A stretch of 64,000 nt of DNA from Actinomycetota bacterium (GTDB lineage: Bacteria > Actinomycetota > Actinomycetes > Nanopelagicales > Nanopelagicaceae): NCBI GenBank assembly GCA_010032875.1, contig RGSB01000001.1, positions 1 to 64,000 of the forward strand. The letters run 5' to 3'. A program made the translations under genes and the position numbers. This document shows positions 17,726 to 26,763 of the stretch, piece by piece; position 1 is the first letter of the stretch; each line of letters begins with the position of its first letter. The notes below the pieces were generated by a model. That model ran no database searches. It worked only from the letters and a program-made list of their open reading frames with translations, and had not been told where the DNA came from.

Positions 17726-18814
17726 GTGAAAAATTCACCTCTTCATCAAAAGCACCTCGCGATGAACGCCAAGATGGCTGATTTTGGTGGCTGGCTAATG
17801 CCAATCGAGTACCCGCAATCTGGGGTTCTAGCTGAACATGCAGCCGTGCGCGAAAGAGTTGGACTCTTTGATGTTTCACATTTAGGAAAAGCCAGTGTCA
17901 AAGGTAGCGGGGCATTAGATTTCCTCAACTCAATACTTACAAATGATTTAAATAGAATTTCAGATGGCATGGCGCAGTACACAATGCTGTGTAATGACCA
18001 AGGTGGCGTTATCGATGATCTGATTGCGTACAGAAATTCAGCCGATGATATTTTCTTGGTGCCAAATGCTTCGAATACCGCAGATGTTGTGGCCTCGTTG
18101 GAAGCTCAATTAATTCCGGGCATCGAAATCAAAAATTTACATAACGAATATGCCGTCCTGGCATTGCAGGGACCTGCCACAGCACGTGTTCTCGATTCAG
18201 TAGGCGTTGGCGCTTCTATTGATTACATGAATTTTACGCACGTACAAATTGCTGGCTGCGATGTCATCTTGTGTCGCACTGGTTATACGGGCGAATTTGG
18301 ATTTGAATTATTGCCACTGTGGAAAGATGCCGAAAAAGTTTGGGATGCACTTGTTCTGGCTATAGCTGCATTTGATGGATTAATTTGTGGATTAGGTTCA
18401 CGAGATACATTGCGAACCGAAATGGGATATCCATTACATGGGCACGAACTTTCCCTAGATATAACTCCTGTGCAAGCGAGTGCTTCATGGGCAGTTGGTT
18501 GGAAAAAAGATAAATTTGCCGGTGATTCTGTTTTGCGTGGCGAACGAACCAACGGTCCGCGACGATTTTTGCATGGATTGAAATCCTTAGATCGCGGGAT
18601 TCCCCGAGCTGGCATGTCAGTTAAAGATTCAGATGGAATCGAAGTCGGAGTTATTACTTCGGGCACTTTTTCGCCAACTTTAAAGAATGGAATTGCTCTG
18701 GCACTTCTTGATTCATCGGTTTCATTAGGCACGATGGTTGTAATTGACGTACGCGGACGCGCATCACAGGCGGAAGTAGTTTCTCTGCCTTTTGTTGAAT
18801 CACACGTGCGCTAG
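17726..18814 (+). CDS. gcvT: glycine cleavage system aminomethyltransferase (T protein)
   Basis: Transfers the aminomethyl carbon of glycine from lipoylated H protein to tetrahydrofolate, releasing ammonia. The N-terminus SPLHQKHLAMNAKMADFGGW is the conserved GcvT opening; later motifs are LFDVSHLGK and RTGYTGEFGFEL. The 362-residue length is full. Two in-frame GTG codons exist at 17720 and 17726. I favour 17726 because AGTAGG lies 8 nt upstream of it and only 2 nt before the other. gcvH and gcvP are not in the window. The end lies 12 nt from the convergent DUF3043 gene. Confidence 0.96.
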   Translation: MKNSPLHQKHLAMNAKMADFGGWLMPIEYPQSGVLAEHAAVRERVGLFDVSHLGKASVKGSGALDFLNSILTNDLNRISDGMAQYTMLCNDQGGVIDDLIAYRNSADDIFLVPNASNTADVVASLEAQLIPGIEIKNLHNEYAVLALQGPATARVLDSVGVGASIDYMNFTHVQIAGCDVILCRTGYTGEFGFELLPLWKDAEKVWDALVLAIAAFDGLICGLGSRDTLRTEMGYPLHGHELSLDITPVQASASWAVGWKKDKFAGDSVLRGERTNGPRRFLHGLKSLDRGIPRAGMSVKDSDGIEVGVITSGTFSPTLKNGIALALLDSSVSLGTMVVIDVRGRASQAEVVSLPFVESHVR

Positions 18815-18826
18815 AAAAACAGGAAA

Positions 18827-19363
18827 TTACAGAGAATCTCCTGGTTTGACCTGCGGATGTGGAGTACGAAGTCGACGCATCTGAGTAGAACGTAACCAAC
18901 CATAAAGACCAAGCCCCTTTGTTGGGGAATCCGGGAATCGATTACGAACTTCTCGCTTTATTTTGCGAGATAAGAAAATTCCATCAACAACGGCAGCTAG
19001 AAGAACCGCGTACATAAGTGCGATTCCACCGTATTGCAAAGCTGCAACTGGGAAAATTGAGAGCAGTAGGACAACAAAAATAATTGGCAAGAAATACTCG
19101 CCAATAGATTTACGAGAATCAACTAGGTTTCTAACAAAACGTCGGGCTGGACCTCTATCTCGCAAAGGCATTGCACTTTCTTCTCCGCGCAAGTAAGCCG
19201 CGCGTGCTGCATTACGCGCCGCCCTAGATTGTTCGCGAGCTCGCTTTTTCTCCTCTTTTGAAGATGCAGGCGCAAGAGATGAAACTATTCTCTTAGATTG
19301 TGCTTCTTTGCGCTTAGGGGTTGGGCGACCCTTTTTCGAAGATGATTCGTTTTGTTTTGACAT
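18827..19363 (-). CDS. DUF3043 family membrane protein
   Basis: A 178-residue actinobacterial protein. The N-terminal 60 residues are very basic and low in complexity (KKGRPTPKRKEAQ, EEKKRAREQSRAARN). A middle part contains PLRDRGPARRFVRNLVDSR, the best-conserved DUF3043 stretch. Two transmembrane helices at about 92-130 follow, then a basic tail. The function is unknown; the charge pattern suggests a membrane protein that may touch nucleic acid or the ribosome, but that is inference. It sits 8 nt downstream of nadA on the same strand and is probably in its operon. Confidence 0.88.
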   Translation of the reverse strand: MSKQNESSSKKGRPTPKRKEAQSKRIVSSLAPASSKEEKKRAREQSRAARNAARAAYLRGEESAMPLRDRGPARRFVRNLVDSRKSIGEYFLPIIFVVLLLSIFPVAALQYGGIALMYAVLLAAVVDGIFLSRKIKREVRNRFPDSPTKGLGLYGWLRSTQMRRLRTPHPQVKPGDSL

Positions 19364-19371
19364 AGGGATAA

Positions 19372-20529
19372 CTATAGAGCGAGCATTCTTTCTAGTGCGA
19401 GTTTTGAATATTTTGCTATTTCTGGGGCCACTCGGATCTGATTAACCACGGTGCCATTGACGAGTGATTCCATCGCCCAAACCAAATGGGGCAGGTCAAT
19501 GCGATTCATAGTTGAGCAATAACAGATGTCCTTATCAAGGAAATATATTTCCTTATCCGGATTGTTCTGAGAAATTCTTTGGACCAAATTGAGTTCAGTC
19601 CCGATGGCCCACTTAGACCCAGCAGGGGATTCCTGAACTATTTTTATAATTCTTTCAGTTGAGCCAATTTTGTCTGCAGCGCTGACTACTTCATGCGTAC
19701 ATTCAGGATGCACCAAAACTTGGACTCCTGCGACACGGCTTCGAATTTCGTTCACACTTTCGATTGAAAAACGACCATGCACTGAACAATGCCCACGCCA
19801 CAAAAGTACTTTCGCCCTTTTAATCTGTTCCTCAGTTAGACCACCCATAGGTTTCCAAGGATTCCAAAGTACGCAATCTTCAAGAGTTAATCCGAGGGAA
19901 AGGACTGCTGTATTTCTACCTAAATGTTGATCTGGTAAGAAAAGTATTTTTTCACCTTGAGAAAAAGCCCACTTCATGGCCGCCTCAGCATTAGATGACG
20001 TACAAATCGTTCCACCGTGTTCGCCAGTAAAAGATTTTATTGCTGCAGACGAATTCATATATGTCACCGGTATGACCTGATCTGCTACACCGATACTTTG
20101 CAAATCACTCCAACATTGTGTGACTTGATTTGCAGTTGCCATATCTGCCATCGAACACCCTGCTGCTAAGTCAGGAAGAATAATTTTTTGACGTTCAGAG
20201 GTAAGAATGTCAGCGCTTTCTGCCATGAAGTGCACACCGCAGAAAATGATGTTTTCAACTGAACTTTGATTCGCTGCCTCTTGTGCCAATTTAAATGAAT
20301 CACCAGTTATGTCGGCGAATTCGATTACTTCATTGCGTTGATAATGGTGACCAAGGATCAACGCATCAGTCCCAAGTGTTTTGCGGGCTGCTCGGGCACG
20401 AGAAAGCAAATCAGGATCACTCGCTGGGGGTAGTTGACCATCGCAGGAGACGCCACGTTCACTGGCGAGGTCGCTTCCTTGACCAAGTAGCAATAGATCA
20501 CTCAAATTCACAGTGTCATTCTCTCTCAT
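19372..20529 (-). CDS. nadA: quinolinate synthase
   Basis: Condenses iminoaspartate with dihydroxyacetone phosphate to quinolinate in de novo NAD synthesis, using a [4Fe-4S] cluster. The three expected cluster cysteines are present: C125 in AAGCSMAD, C277 in HPECTHEV and C338 in CYCSTMNR. Substrate motifs GHHYQRNEV and MNSSAAIK are intact. At 385 residues it is of the longer NadA type. nadB and nadC, its usual partners, are not in the window. It is divergent from an ErpA-like Fe-S carrier (69 nt spacer), which is suggestive because NadA needs an Fe-S cluster. The start could also be the in-frame GTG at codon 7. Confidence 0.96.
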   Translation of the reverse strand: MRENDTVNLSDLLLLGQGSDLASERGVSCDGQLPPASDPDLLSRARAARKTLGTDALILGHHYQRNEVIEFADITGDSFKLAQEAANQSSVENIIFCGVHFMAESADILTSERQKIILPDLAAGCSMADMATANQVTQCWSDLQSIGVADQVIPVTYMNSSAAIKSFTGEHGGTICTSSNAEAAMKWAFSQGEKILFLPDQHLGRNTAVLSLGLTLEDCVLWNPWKPMGGLTEEQIKRAKVLLWRGHCSVHGRFSIESVNEIRSRVAGVQVLVHPECTHEVVSAADKIGSTERIIKIVQESPAGSKWAIGTELNLVQRISQNNPDKEIYFLDKDICYCSTMNRIDLPHLVWAMESLVNGTVVNQIRVAPEIAKYSKLALERMLAL

Positions 20530-20598
20530 ATTTAGTGTCCGTGTCGCGCATCCTCGAACAGGTCGCTAGGCTTAGTCCGTACTCGAGAGGGAGAAAAC

Positions 20599-20946
20599 AT
20601 GAGCACAGAGACAAGCACAACAACAGGAATCCTGCTTACCGATAATGCTGCATCGAAAGTTGCTGCACTTTTGGCGCAAGAAGGTCGCGATGATTTAAAC
20701 CTACGCGTTGCGGTACAACCTGGTGGATGCTCTGGCTTGAAGTACCAACTCTATTTCGATGATCGTAATCTTGACGGAGATATTGTCCGTGAATTCGGAA
20801 GCGTCAAAGTTATTACCGACAAAATGAGTGATCCATATTTGTCAGGTGCGACAATTGATTTTGTGGACACAATTGAGAAGCAAGGCTTCACAATTGATAA
20901 TCCAAATGCTCAGGGCTCATGCGCCTGTGGCGATTCTTTTAACTAA
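20599..20946 (+). CDS. erpA: A-type iron-sulfur carrier / ErpA-like cluster insertion protein
   Basis: A 115-residue HesB/IscA-type carrier that delivers Fe-S clusters to target enzymes. The three ligand cysteines are C44 in PGGCSGLKY and C108/C110 in GSCACGD, as in ErpA and IscA. The first dozen residues are Ser/Thr-rich and poorly conserved. A purine-rich GAGAGGGAG precedes the ATG. In mycobacteria the homologue lies close to adoK and ctaC, and the same order is kept here. Nearby clients could include NadA, LipA and the Rieske protein. Confidence 0.93.
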   Translation: MSTETSTTTGILLTDNAASKVAALLAQEGRDDLNLRVAVQPGGCSGLKYQLYFDDRNLDGDIVREFGSVKVITDKMSDPYLSGATIDFVDTIEKQGFTIDNPNAQGSCACGDSFN

Positions 20947-20971
20947 GCCTTTCTCTAACTAGTATCACGCC

Positions 20972-21946
20972 ATGCGAATTGGTGTAGCTGGCTCAGTAGG
21001 TCTAGATCATTTGATGACCTTTTCTGGAAAATTTACTGATTCACTCGTTGCTGGCTCACTTGAAAAGGTTTCGCTCTCATTTTTGGTTGATGATTTAGAC
21101 GTTCGTCGCGGTGGATGTGCTGCGAATATATGTTTTGGAATGGCAATGCTCGGTCTCAATCCAATTTTGATTGCGGCCGTCGGTAAAGACTGGGCAGATT
21201 ACGAAGCGTGGCTCTCACGTCATGGTGTAGATACATCTCATGTGCTCATTTCGAAAGATTTGTTTACAGCACACTTTATGGTTACGACAGATACAGAGCT
21301 GAATCAGATCGCCTCCTTTTTTCCAGGTGCAATGAGTGAAGCTAGAAATATTGAATTAGCTCCAATTATGGAAAAGACGGGCGAATTAGATCTCATTGTT
21401 ATTTCACCTGATGATCCAGAAGCAATGATGCGACATAGCGAAGTAGCTCGAGATCGGGGAATAGCCTTTGCGGCCGATCCATCCCAGCAGATGGCTCGCA
21501 TGGAAGGTGAAGAGATAAAAACCCTTATTGATGGCGCTGCATATTTGTTTATGAACGAATACGAATTAGCCCTAGCGATTCAAAAAACCGGGTGGAGCGA
21601 TGCGGAGATTTTGTCACGTGTTAAACATCGAGTGGTTACACAAGGTTCAAAAGGCGCACGAATTGAATCAAAAGGTGGAGAGCTCATCAAAATTTCATGC
21701 CCTAAAGAAAATGGCAAGGTAGATCCAACCGGAGTGGGCGATTCATTTAGATCAGGTTTTATCGCCGGTTTAGCGTGGGGACTTTCACATGAAAGATGTT
21801 TACAACTTGGCGCAATGATTGCAACGTATGTGATTGAAACTAAGGGCACTCAAGAATACAGGTTCACACCTGAACAATTTGTTGATCGATTTAGAGCCGC
21901 TTATGGCGAAAACGCCGCTCTAGAAGTTAGCGCGAATTTAAGTTAA
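20972..21946 (+). CDS. PfkB family carbohydrate/adenosine kinase
   Basis: A 324-residue ribokinase-fold kinase. The N-terminal GSVGLDHLMTF and RRGGCAANICFGMAMLG match the PfkB substrate and glycine motif, and DPTGVGDSFRSGF is the C-terminal signature with the catalytic aspartate. Position between erpA and ctaC is that of mycobacterial adoK (Rv2202c, an adenosine kinase of this fold), so adenosine is a reasonable substrate, but other sugars are possible. The last 4 nt overlap the stop codon of the convergent tusA gene. Confidence 0.9.
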   Translation: MRIGVAGSVGLDHLMTFSGKFTDSLVAGSLEKVSLSFLVDDLDVRRGGCAANICFGMAMLGLNPILIAAVGKDWADYEAWLSRHGVDTSHVLISKDLFTAHFMVTTDTELNQIASFFPGAMSEARNIELAPIMEKTGELDLIVISPDDPEAMMRHSEVARDRGIAFAADPSQQMARMEGEEIKTLIDGAAYLFMNEYELALAIQKTGWSDAEILSRVKHRVVTQGSKGARIESKGGELIKISCPKENGKVDPTGVGDSFRSGFIAGLAWGLSHERCLQLGAMIATYVIETKGTQEYRFTPEQFVDRFRAAYGENAALEVSANLS

Positions 21947-22149
21947 TTCTTTGTAATCAAATAGGTTTCTTCTGCGAGCTTTGCAAATTTATTTCCTGTC
22001 ATACGAGACCATGCATTCAAATCTGGTTCAGTTGCTGGGTCATCTGAATAAAGCGTAATTTCTTCGCCACTAGACAATGTAGAAATCTGTTTACCTAGTT
22101 CAATTATTGGCAAGGGGCACCGCAAACCTCGAGCATCGATTTCTTTCAT
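21943..22149 (-). CDS. tusA: TusA family sulfur carrier protein
   Basis: A 68-residue sulfur-relay protein. It has the family core DARGLRCPLPI with the CPxP motif whose cysteine carries a persulfide, followed by ELGKQIS and the DDPATEPDLNAW strand-helix region. TusA proteins accept sulfur from a cysteine desulfurase and pass it on for tRNA thiolation, cofactor synthesis or sulfur oxidation. Its ATG overlaps the stop of the NifS-like gene by 4 nt, so the two are coupled and presumably interact. No TusBCD/E partner is present in the window. Confidence 0.93.
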   Translation of the reverse strand: MKEIDARGLRCPLPIIELGKQISTLSSGEEITLYSDDPATEPDLNAWSRMTGNKFAKLAEETYLITKN

Positions 22150-23213
22150 GACCTTAAGCGATCCACATTACTTTTAACGGAGGAAATCAATCCATCTACC
22201 TCACTTTGGGTCGTATCAGGGTGGAGCGTGATTCGAATATTGCCGTGAGTAAGTATTCCCATTGCGGCCAAAACGTGGCTCGGCTCTAGATCATCTGCAG
22301 TACAAGCCGAACCAGAATCAACACTGAAGCCATCATTTTGAATTCCGCGAAGGAGTTCTTCGCCATTGCAATTCATGAAAGAGGCACTAAGCATGTGTTC
22401 AAGTGTTGAATCGAGAGACCCGGCAATGTCAACATTTGGAATTTGCGAGAAGGCTTGTCGTAATTGGGCATTAAATACTTGAGCTTGAATTCTTGCTTCA
22501 GTAACGCGCGAAGAAAAGTTTTCAATCGCGACAGCACTAGCAATTATTAGCGGCAAAGGCGCATCAAAATTTACTTTGGCAGCATTTAGATGGGGAAACG
22601 GGTTATGCCACTGGGCGGCTTTATTAACAACTAAAAAACCAATGTCGGCAGGGCCGTACCAAGAGCGACTATCAAAGATTGCGGTGGAGTACTCGCAACT
22701 AATTGGCTTGCGTATTCCACTCGCTGTGGCATCTAGAAAAACTCGATCAGAGTTAACGCGCCCAACTATTTCGGCACAATCTTGAATTACACCTGTTTCA
22801 GCGTTTGCGACATGCAGTGCTAATACTGAGGTGGGCGATTGTGCTTTTGGCGCAAGAATTTTGCCGTGTAGGTCAGAGGGTAAAATTTCGTGGTCCATAG
22901 TCGCTGCAATAGCGAAGACATCTTTTCGATCCGTTGCTCCATGAATCAAAGTGCTTGATCTGTCGCAGATACCCTGGATTCCAAGGAAATAGCCCATAGA
23001 CAGTGATGAGAACGGCAGAATTGAATCCTTTGCTACACCAAGTGATGCGGCAATTGATTCCAGGGCTTGATTTCGCAGTTGATGTGCTCGCGCACCGGAT
23101 TGAGAAAGTTTTCCAGGATTAGCCCAGCCACTTTCAAAAGCGGCATGGAGTACCTCAAAAGCCTTGGGATCAAGAGGGCTTTCGCTCTGGAAGTTTCCTG
23201 TGACACGTACCAC
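22146..23213 (-). CDS. NifS/IscS-like (class V aminotransferase fold) protein lacking the PLP lysine
   Basis: A full-length (355-residue) homologue of cysteine desulfurases. Familiar landmarks are NAETGVIQ (about 137-144), FLDATASG with the PLP-ring Asp161, and DSGSACTADDLEPSHVLAAMG with Cys304 at the persulfide position. The Schiff-base segment, normally SGHKxYGPxGIG, reads DSRSWYGPADIG, placing Ser184 where the lysine should be; the codon at 22662-22664 is TCT on the coding strand. The EH that stacks on PLP is also absent (HGATDRKD). The frame is uninterrupted, so this is not an obvious pseudogene. It starts with GTG and is coupled to tusA. Either it is a non-PLP sulfur-transfer scaffold or it uses another chemistry; annotation simply as cysteine desulfurase would be unsafe. 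Confidence 0.8.
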   Translation of the reverse strand: MVRVTGNFQSESPLDPKAFEVLHAAFESGWANPGKLSQSGARAHQLRNQALESIAASLGVAKDSILPFSSLSMGYFLGIQGICDRSSTLIHGATDRKDVFAIAATMDHEILPSDLHGKILAPKAQSPTSVLALHVANAETGVIQDCAEIVGRVNSDRVFLDATASGIRKPISCEYSTAIFDSRSWYGPADIGFLVVNKAAQWHNPFPHLNAAKVNFDAPLPLIIASAVAIENFSSRVTEARIQAQVFNAQLRQAFSQIPNVDIAGSLDSTLEHMLSASFMNCNGEELLRGIQNDGFSVDSGSACTADDLEPSHVLAAMGILTHGNIRITLHPDTTQSEVDGLISSVKSNVDRLRS

Positions 23214-23272
23214 CGGATGAACGCTACTGGCTGGTGAGTGCGTTTTGGAAATGCCCCACTATTCTTAAGCCT

Positions 23273-24025
23273 ATGTCCGCACGTATGAAGCGAGTCTTAT
23301 CCCTGACAGGGCTAGTAATTCCTTCCACGTTTTTCTTGTCCGGATGTTCAGAGGTCTCTGGATTAGGTTTTGAAGAGGGCATCACTAGTGTCAATGATCA
23401 TTCGCTCTCGTTGTGGCAAGGCGCTTGGATTGCAGCAGGTGTTGTCGGAGTAATTACGTTAATTCTTATTTTGTGGCCAGCTTTTTTCCATCGCCTTAAG
23501 AAAGAGTCACCAGAATTTCCGAAGCAAACTCAGTACAACGTTCCAGTTGAAATTCTGTATACAGTGATTCCGTTTATTATCGTTGCAGTTCTTTTCGCAT
23601 ATACATTAAGAGCTCAAAATGAAATCACGGCCAAAACAACTGGTCCTGCACATGAGATTGCCGTTGAAGGAATTCAATGGTCATGGCAGTTCGGATATTC
23701 AGATGCTGGCCCAAATGCAGTCGTTACCGGAACGCCTGCACAACCACCGACTCTGTACTTGCCTCAAGGCGAAAAGGTACGTTTTACAATTACATCTAAT
23801 GACGTAGTTCATGGGTTCTGGATTCCGGCTTTCATGATTCAAATGCAGAATCTTCCAGGAGTGACCAATAAGTTGGAATTTACTGCAAATAAGTTGGGAA
23901 CTTACCCTGGTCGCTGCAACATTTTGTGCGGAAGAAATCACACGCAAATGATTTTCACGGTCAAAGTAGTTACTCCAGCTGAGTACAAGAATTACCTAGA
24001 AACCCTGAAGGCGAGCGCAGCATGA
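23273..24025 (+). CDS. ctaC: cytochrome c oxidase subunit II
   Basis: Subunit of the aa3 oxidase that receives electrons at its CuA centre. The N-terminus is a lipoprotein signal (TFFLSGC, lipid-modified Cys25), then two transmembrane helices at about 50-70 and 95-115, then the external cupredoxin domain. The CuA ligands are visible: the His of HGFWIPAF and C-x3-C-x3-H-x2-M in [13 protein letters not shown] use ATG 23273 because it gives a compact signal peptide; the longer frame begins inside the upstream spacer. It overlaps ctaD by 4 nt (ATGA). Confidence 0.96.
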   Translation: MSARMKRVLSLTGLVIPSTFFLSGCSEVSGLGFEEGITSVNDHSLSLWQGAWIAAGVVGVITLILILWPAFFHRLKKESPEFPKQTQYNVPVEILYTVIPFIIVAVLFAYTLRAQNEITAKTTGPAHEIAVEGIQWSWQFGYSDAGPNAVVTGTPAQPPTLYLPQGEKVRFTITSNDVVHGFWIPAFMIQMQNLPGVTNKLEFTANKLGTYPGRCNILCGRNHTQMIFTVKVVTPAEYKNYLETLKASAA

Positions 24026-25680
24026 CAACATTTGCAGAGCGTCCATCTCTGACACTTCCTACGCAAGAGTTGAAGCCAACGCGTAAAGGCAATGCCTTTG
24101 TAAAGTGGGTTACGACAACTGATCACAAGCGCATTGGCTACTTGTATCTATTCACCACTTTTGCATGGTTTCTTATCGGTGGATTTCTCGCCCTGCTTTT
24201 AAGATCAGAATTAGCACGTCCAGGATTACAGTTTCTAAGTAACGAGCAGTACAACCAAATATTCACAATGCACGGAACAATTATGTTGCTCTTGTTTGCA
24301 ACACCACTCTTTGTGGGTTTCGCAAATGTAATCATGCCTTTGCAAATTGGTGCCGCCGACGTTGCATTTCCGCGTTTAAATATGCTCTCTTACTGGCTCT
24401 ATCTCTTCTCAGGAATTATGGTTTTTGCAGGATTCGTAACACCAGGTGGTGCAGCGTCTTTCGGATGGACCGCGTATGCACCGCTTTCTAACTCAGTTTA
24501 TTCACCTGGCATTGGTGCGGATTTGTGGATCACAGGTCTTGCAGTTGGCGGTATTGGAACAATTTTGGGAGCGGTTAACTTCATCACGACTATTTTTACA
24601 ATGCGTGCTCCAGGTATGACTATGTTTAGAATGTCGATCTTCTCTTGGAACGTATTACTAACTTCAATTTTGGTTCTCTTAGCATTTCCACCACTTGCGG
24701 TTGCATTCTTAGGTTTAGAAGCTGATCGACTTTATGGAACACATCTATTTGATCCAGCCAATGGTGGAGCCATGTTGTGGCAACATCTCTTCTGGTTCTT
24801 TGGCCATCCCGAGGTCTATATCTTGGCGCTTCCATTCTTTGGAATAGCCACGGAAATTTTGCCGGTCTTTAGCCGCAAGCCAATCTTTGGTTACAAAGGT
24901 TTGATTGCTGCAACCATCGCGATTGCTGCGTTATCCGTATCGGTGTGGGCGCACCACATGTTTGCAAGTGGACAAGTACTCCTGCCCTTCTTCTCATTTA
25001 TGACATTCTTAATCGGAGTTCCGACGGGTGTGAAGTTCTTTAACTGGATCGGAACTATGTGGCGTGGTCACGTTACTTTCGAAACTCCCATGCTGTGGGT
25101 TATGGGCTTCCTTGTTACATTCTTGTTTGGCGGTTTAACCGGAATCATTTTGGCTTCGCCACCACTTGATTTTGCGGTTTCAGCTTCGTACTTCGTAGTT
25201 GCTCACTTCCACTACGTACTCTTTGGAACTGTGGTCTTCGCGATGTTCGCAGGCTTCTATTTCTGGTGGCCAAAGATGACCGGGCGCATGCTTAACGAAC
25301 GTCTAGGAAAAATTCACTTCTGGACACTCTTCTTTGGATTTCACCTAACATTTTTGATTCAACACTGGCTTGGAATCAAGGGATTCCCACGTCGATATGC
25401 AGATTATTTACCTACCGACGGTTTTACTTTCATGAACACAGTGTCAACTATCGGTTCCTTCTTGTTGGCGCTTTCTATGATTCCTTTCTTCGTTAACGTA
25501 TGGATCACACGCAAGAGCCCATTGGTGGGCGTCGATGATCCATGGGGATATGGCTCTTCACTCGAATGGGCTACTTCGTGTCCACCGCCACGTCACAACT
25601 TCACTTCTATGCCACGCATTTCAAGTGAACGACCAGCATTTGATTTGCATCACCCACATATCAAAACTGAAGGGCACTAA
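24022..25680 (+). CDS. ctaD: cytochrome c oxidase subunit I
   Basis: Catalytic subunit of the aa3-type haem-copper oxidase, reducing oxygen to water and pumping protons. It is a 552-residue, twelve-helix protein. Haem a ligand His lies in [11 protein letters not shown], and the CuB site in [12 protein letters not shown] (His-Tyr crosslink pair) and WAHHMFASG. The last two haem ligands are in HFHYVLFG. It is the second gene of ctaC-ctaD-ctaF-ubiA. In Actinobacteria this oxidase forms a supercomplex with QcrCAB, and those genes converge on this operon a few hundred bases on. Confidence 0.98.
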   Translation: MTTFAERPSLTLPTQELKPTRKGNAFVKWVTTTDHKRIGYLYLFTTFAWFLIGGFLALLLRSELARPGLQFLSNEQYNQIFTMHGTIMLLLFATPLFVGFANVIMPLQIGAADVAFPRLNMLSYWLYLFSGIMVFAGFVTPGGAASFGWTAYAPLSNSVYSPGIGADLWITGLAVGGIGTILGAVNFITTIFTMRAPGMTMFRMSIFSWNVLLTSILVLLAFPPLAVAFLGLEADRLYGTHLFDPANGGAMLWQHLFWFFGHPEVYILALPFFGIATEILPVFSRKPIFGYKGLIAATIAIAALSVSVWAHHMFASGQVLLPFFSFMTFLIGVPTGVKFFNWIGTMWRGHVTFETPMLWVMGFLVTFLFGGLTGIILASPPLDFAVSASYFVVAHFHYVLFGTVVFAMFAGFYFWWPKMTGRMLNERLGKIHFWTLFFGFHLTFLIQHWLGIKGFPRRYADYLPTDGFTFMNTVSTIGSFLLALSMIPFFVNVWITRKSPLVGVDDPWGYGSSLEWATSCPPPRHNFTSMPRISSERPAFDLHHPHIKTEGH

Positions 25681-25685
25681 GTTCC

Positions 25686-26090
25686 ATGAAAACTAATTGG
25701 ATGCTCTTTGTTGGACTATCGATTTTTTATGTGATTATGACAATTGTTTATTGGCAAGTAGATGGAGAGCCACTTGGCATTACCGGCTTACTCCTATCTG
25801 CGGGCCTTGCAGGAATGGTTGGCTTTTATGTTTGGTTCACACAAAAGCGAATTGGAAGTGTTCTTCCTGAAGATAACACTGTTGCAGAAATCTCAGATGG
25901 TGCCGGCGAATTAGGTTTCTTTAGCCCCCACTCATGGTGGCCTCTTCCCACAGGTATGTCCGCCGTGGCAGTTGGTCTAGGTTTAATTATTGGTTGGTGG
26001 TTCACACTCATTGCCGTGACTGGATTAATCATTAGTGTGATTGGTTGGGTTACTGAGTACGAGAAACCTCTTCCAGCTTCAACTCACTAA
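25686..26090 (+). CDS. ctaF: cytochrome c oxidase subunit IV, actinobacterial type
   Basis: A small (134-residue) accessory subunit specific to actinobacterial aa3 oxidases. Four hydrophobic helices are apparent in two pairs, at about 5-25, 33-52, 88-105 and 107-123, separated by an acidic loop (LPEDNTVAEISDGAGE) and the conserved GFFSPHSWWPL. It follows ctaD by 5 nt, as in mycobacteria and corynebacteria. It serves assembly or stability of the bc1-aa3 supercomplex and has no catalytic residues. Confidence 0.94.
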   Translation: MKTNWMLFVGLSIFYVIMTIVYWQVDGEPLGITGLLLSAGLAGMVGFYVWFTQKRIGSVLPEDNTVAEISDGAGELGFFSPHSWWPLPTGMSAVAVGLGLIIGWWFTLIAVTGLIISVIGWVTEYEKPLPASTH

Positions 26091-26115
26091 TTTCGCTTCA
26101 CAAAGCCGGCGCTCA

Positions 26116-26763
26116 ATGCAAAAAGTCCGCGGACTCATCAAAGCTTCACACTTCATACCAACACTGATCGTTTCAACGATCGCATTTGTATTCGGTGCCT
26201 ATTACTGGTGGGAAGGTCCGGCTTACGTAATTGCCTTCACTGTATTTACGGGCCAACTAGTAGTTGGTTGGAGTAACGATCTTTATGATTTTGCAGATGA
26301 TCAGAAGCACCAACGCCAGAATAAACCACTCGTATCAGGATTGATTTCACAGAAATATTTGCGTTCATGGTTGACCTTTATGGTTGCATTTTCGTTTCTC
26401 GCAAATATCTTAGGTCCATTGGGTATCAGAGGCGGCTTGCTCTATTGGTTAGGGATTGGCTTCGGGGTTGCTTATAATTTCTACTTTAAATTTACAGTTC
26501 TTTCTCCTTTGCCATATGCGTGCGCGTTTGCAATCTTGCCCTCTTGTGTTGCAATTTCTCAATCAATCACGCCACCAACGTGGATGTGGCTTGGGGGAGC
26601 ACTTCTTGGGTGCGCTGCGCATTTCATAAATGTGATTAAAGATATGGATCAGGATCGGGAGAGCGACATACGCGGGTTGCCTCAACAACTAGGTAGACGT
26701 GGATCAATTACCGTAGCAATTGGATTAATTGCTCTGGCTATTGTTGTTATATATATTTTTTAG
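26116..26763 (+). CDS. UbiA family prenyltransferase
   Basis: A 215-residue membrane prenyltransferase. The two Asp-rich Mg-diphosphate motifs are NDLYDFADDQ and DMDQDRESD, and several hydrophobic helices lie between and after them. It is shorter than CtaB haem O synthase (about 300 residues) and lacks its usual N-terminus, so a quinone or other isoprenoid acceptor is more likely. The longest frame starts inside ctaF; ATG 26116 gives a normal N-terminus just after the ctaF stop. Its location with the oxidase hints at a respiratory lipid or haem role, but the acceptor cannot be named. The stop overlaps that of qcrB by 4 nt. Confidence 0.87.
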   Translation: MQKVRGLIKASHFIPTLIVSTIAFVFGAYYWWEGPAYVIAFTVFTGQLVVGWSNDLYDFADDQKHQRQNKPLVSGLISQKYLRSWLTFMVAFSFLANILGPLGIRGGLLYWLGIGFGVAYNFYFKFTVLSPLPYACAFAILPSCVAISQSITPPTWMWLGGALLGCAAHFINVIKDMDQDRESDIRGLPQQLGRRGSITVAIGLIALAIVVIYIF

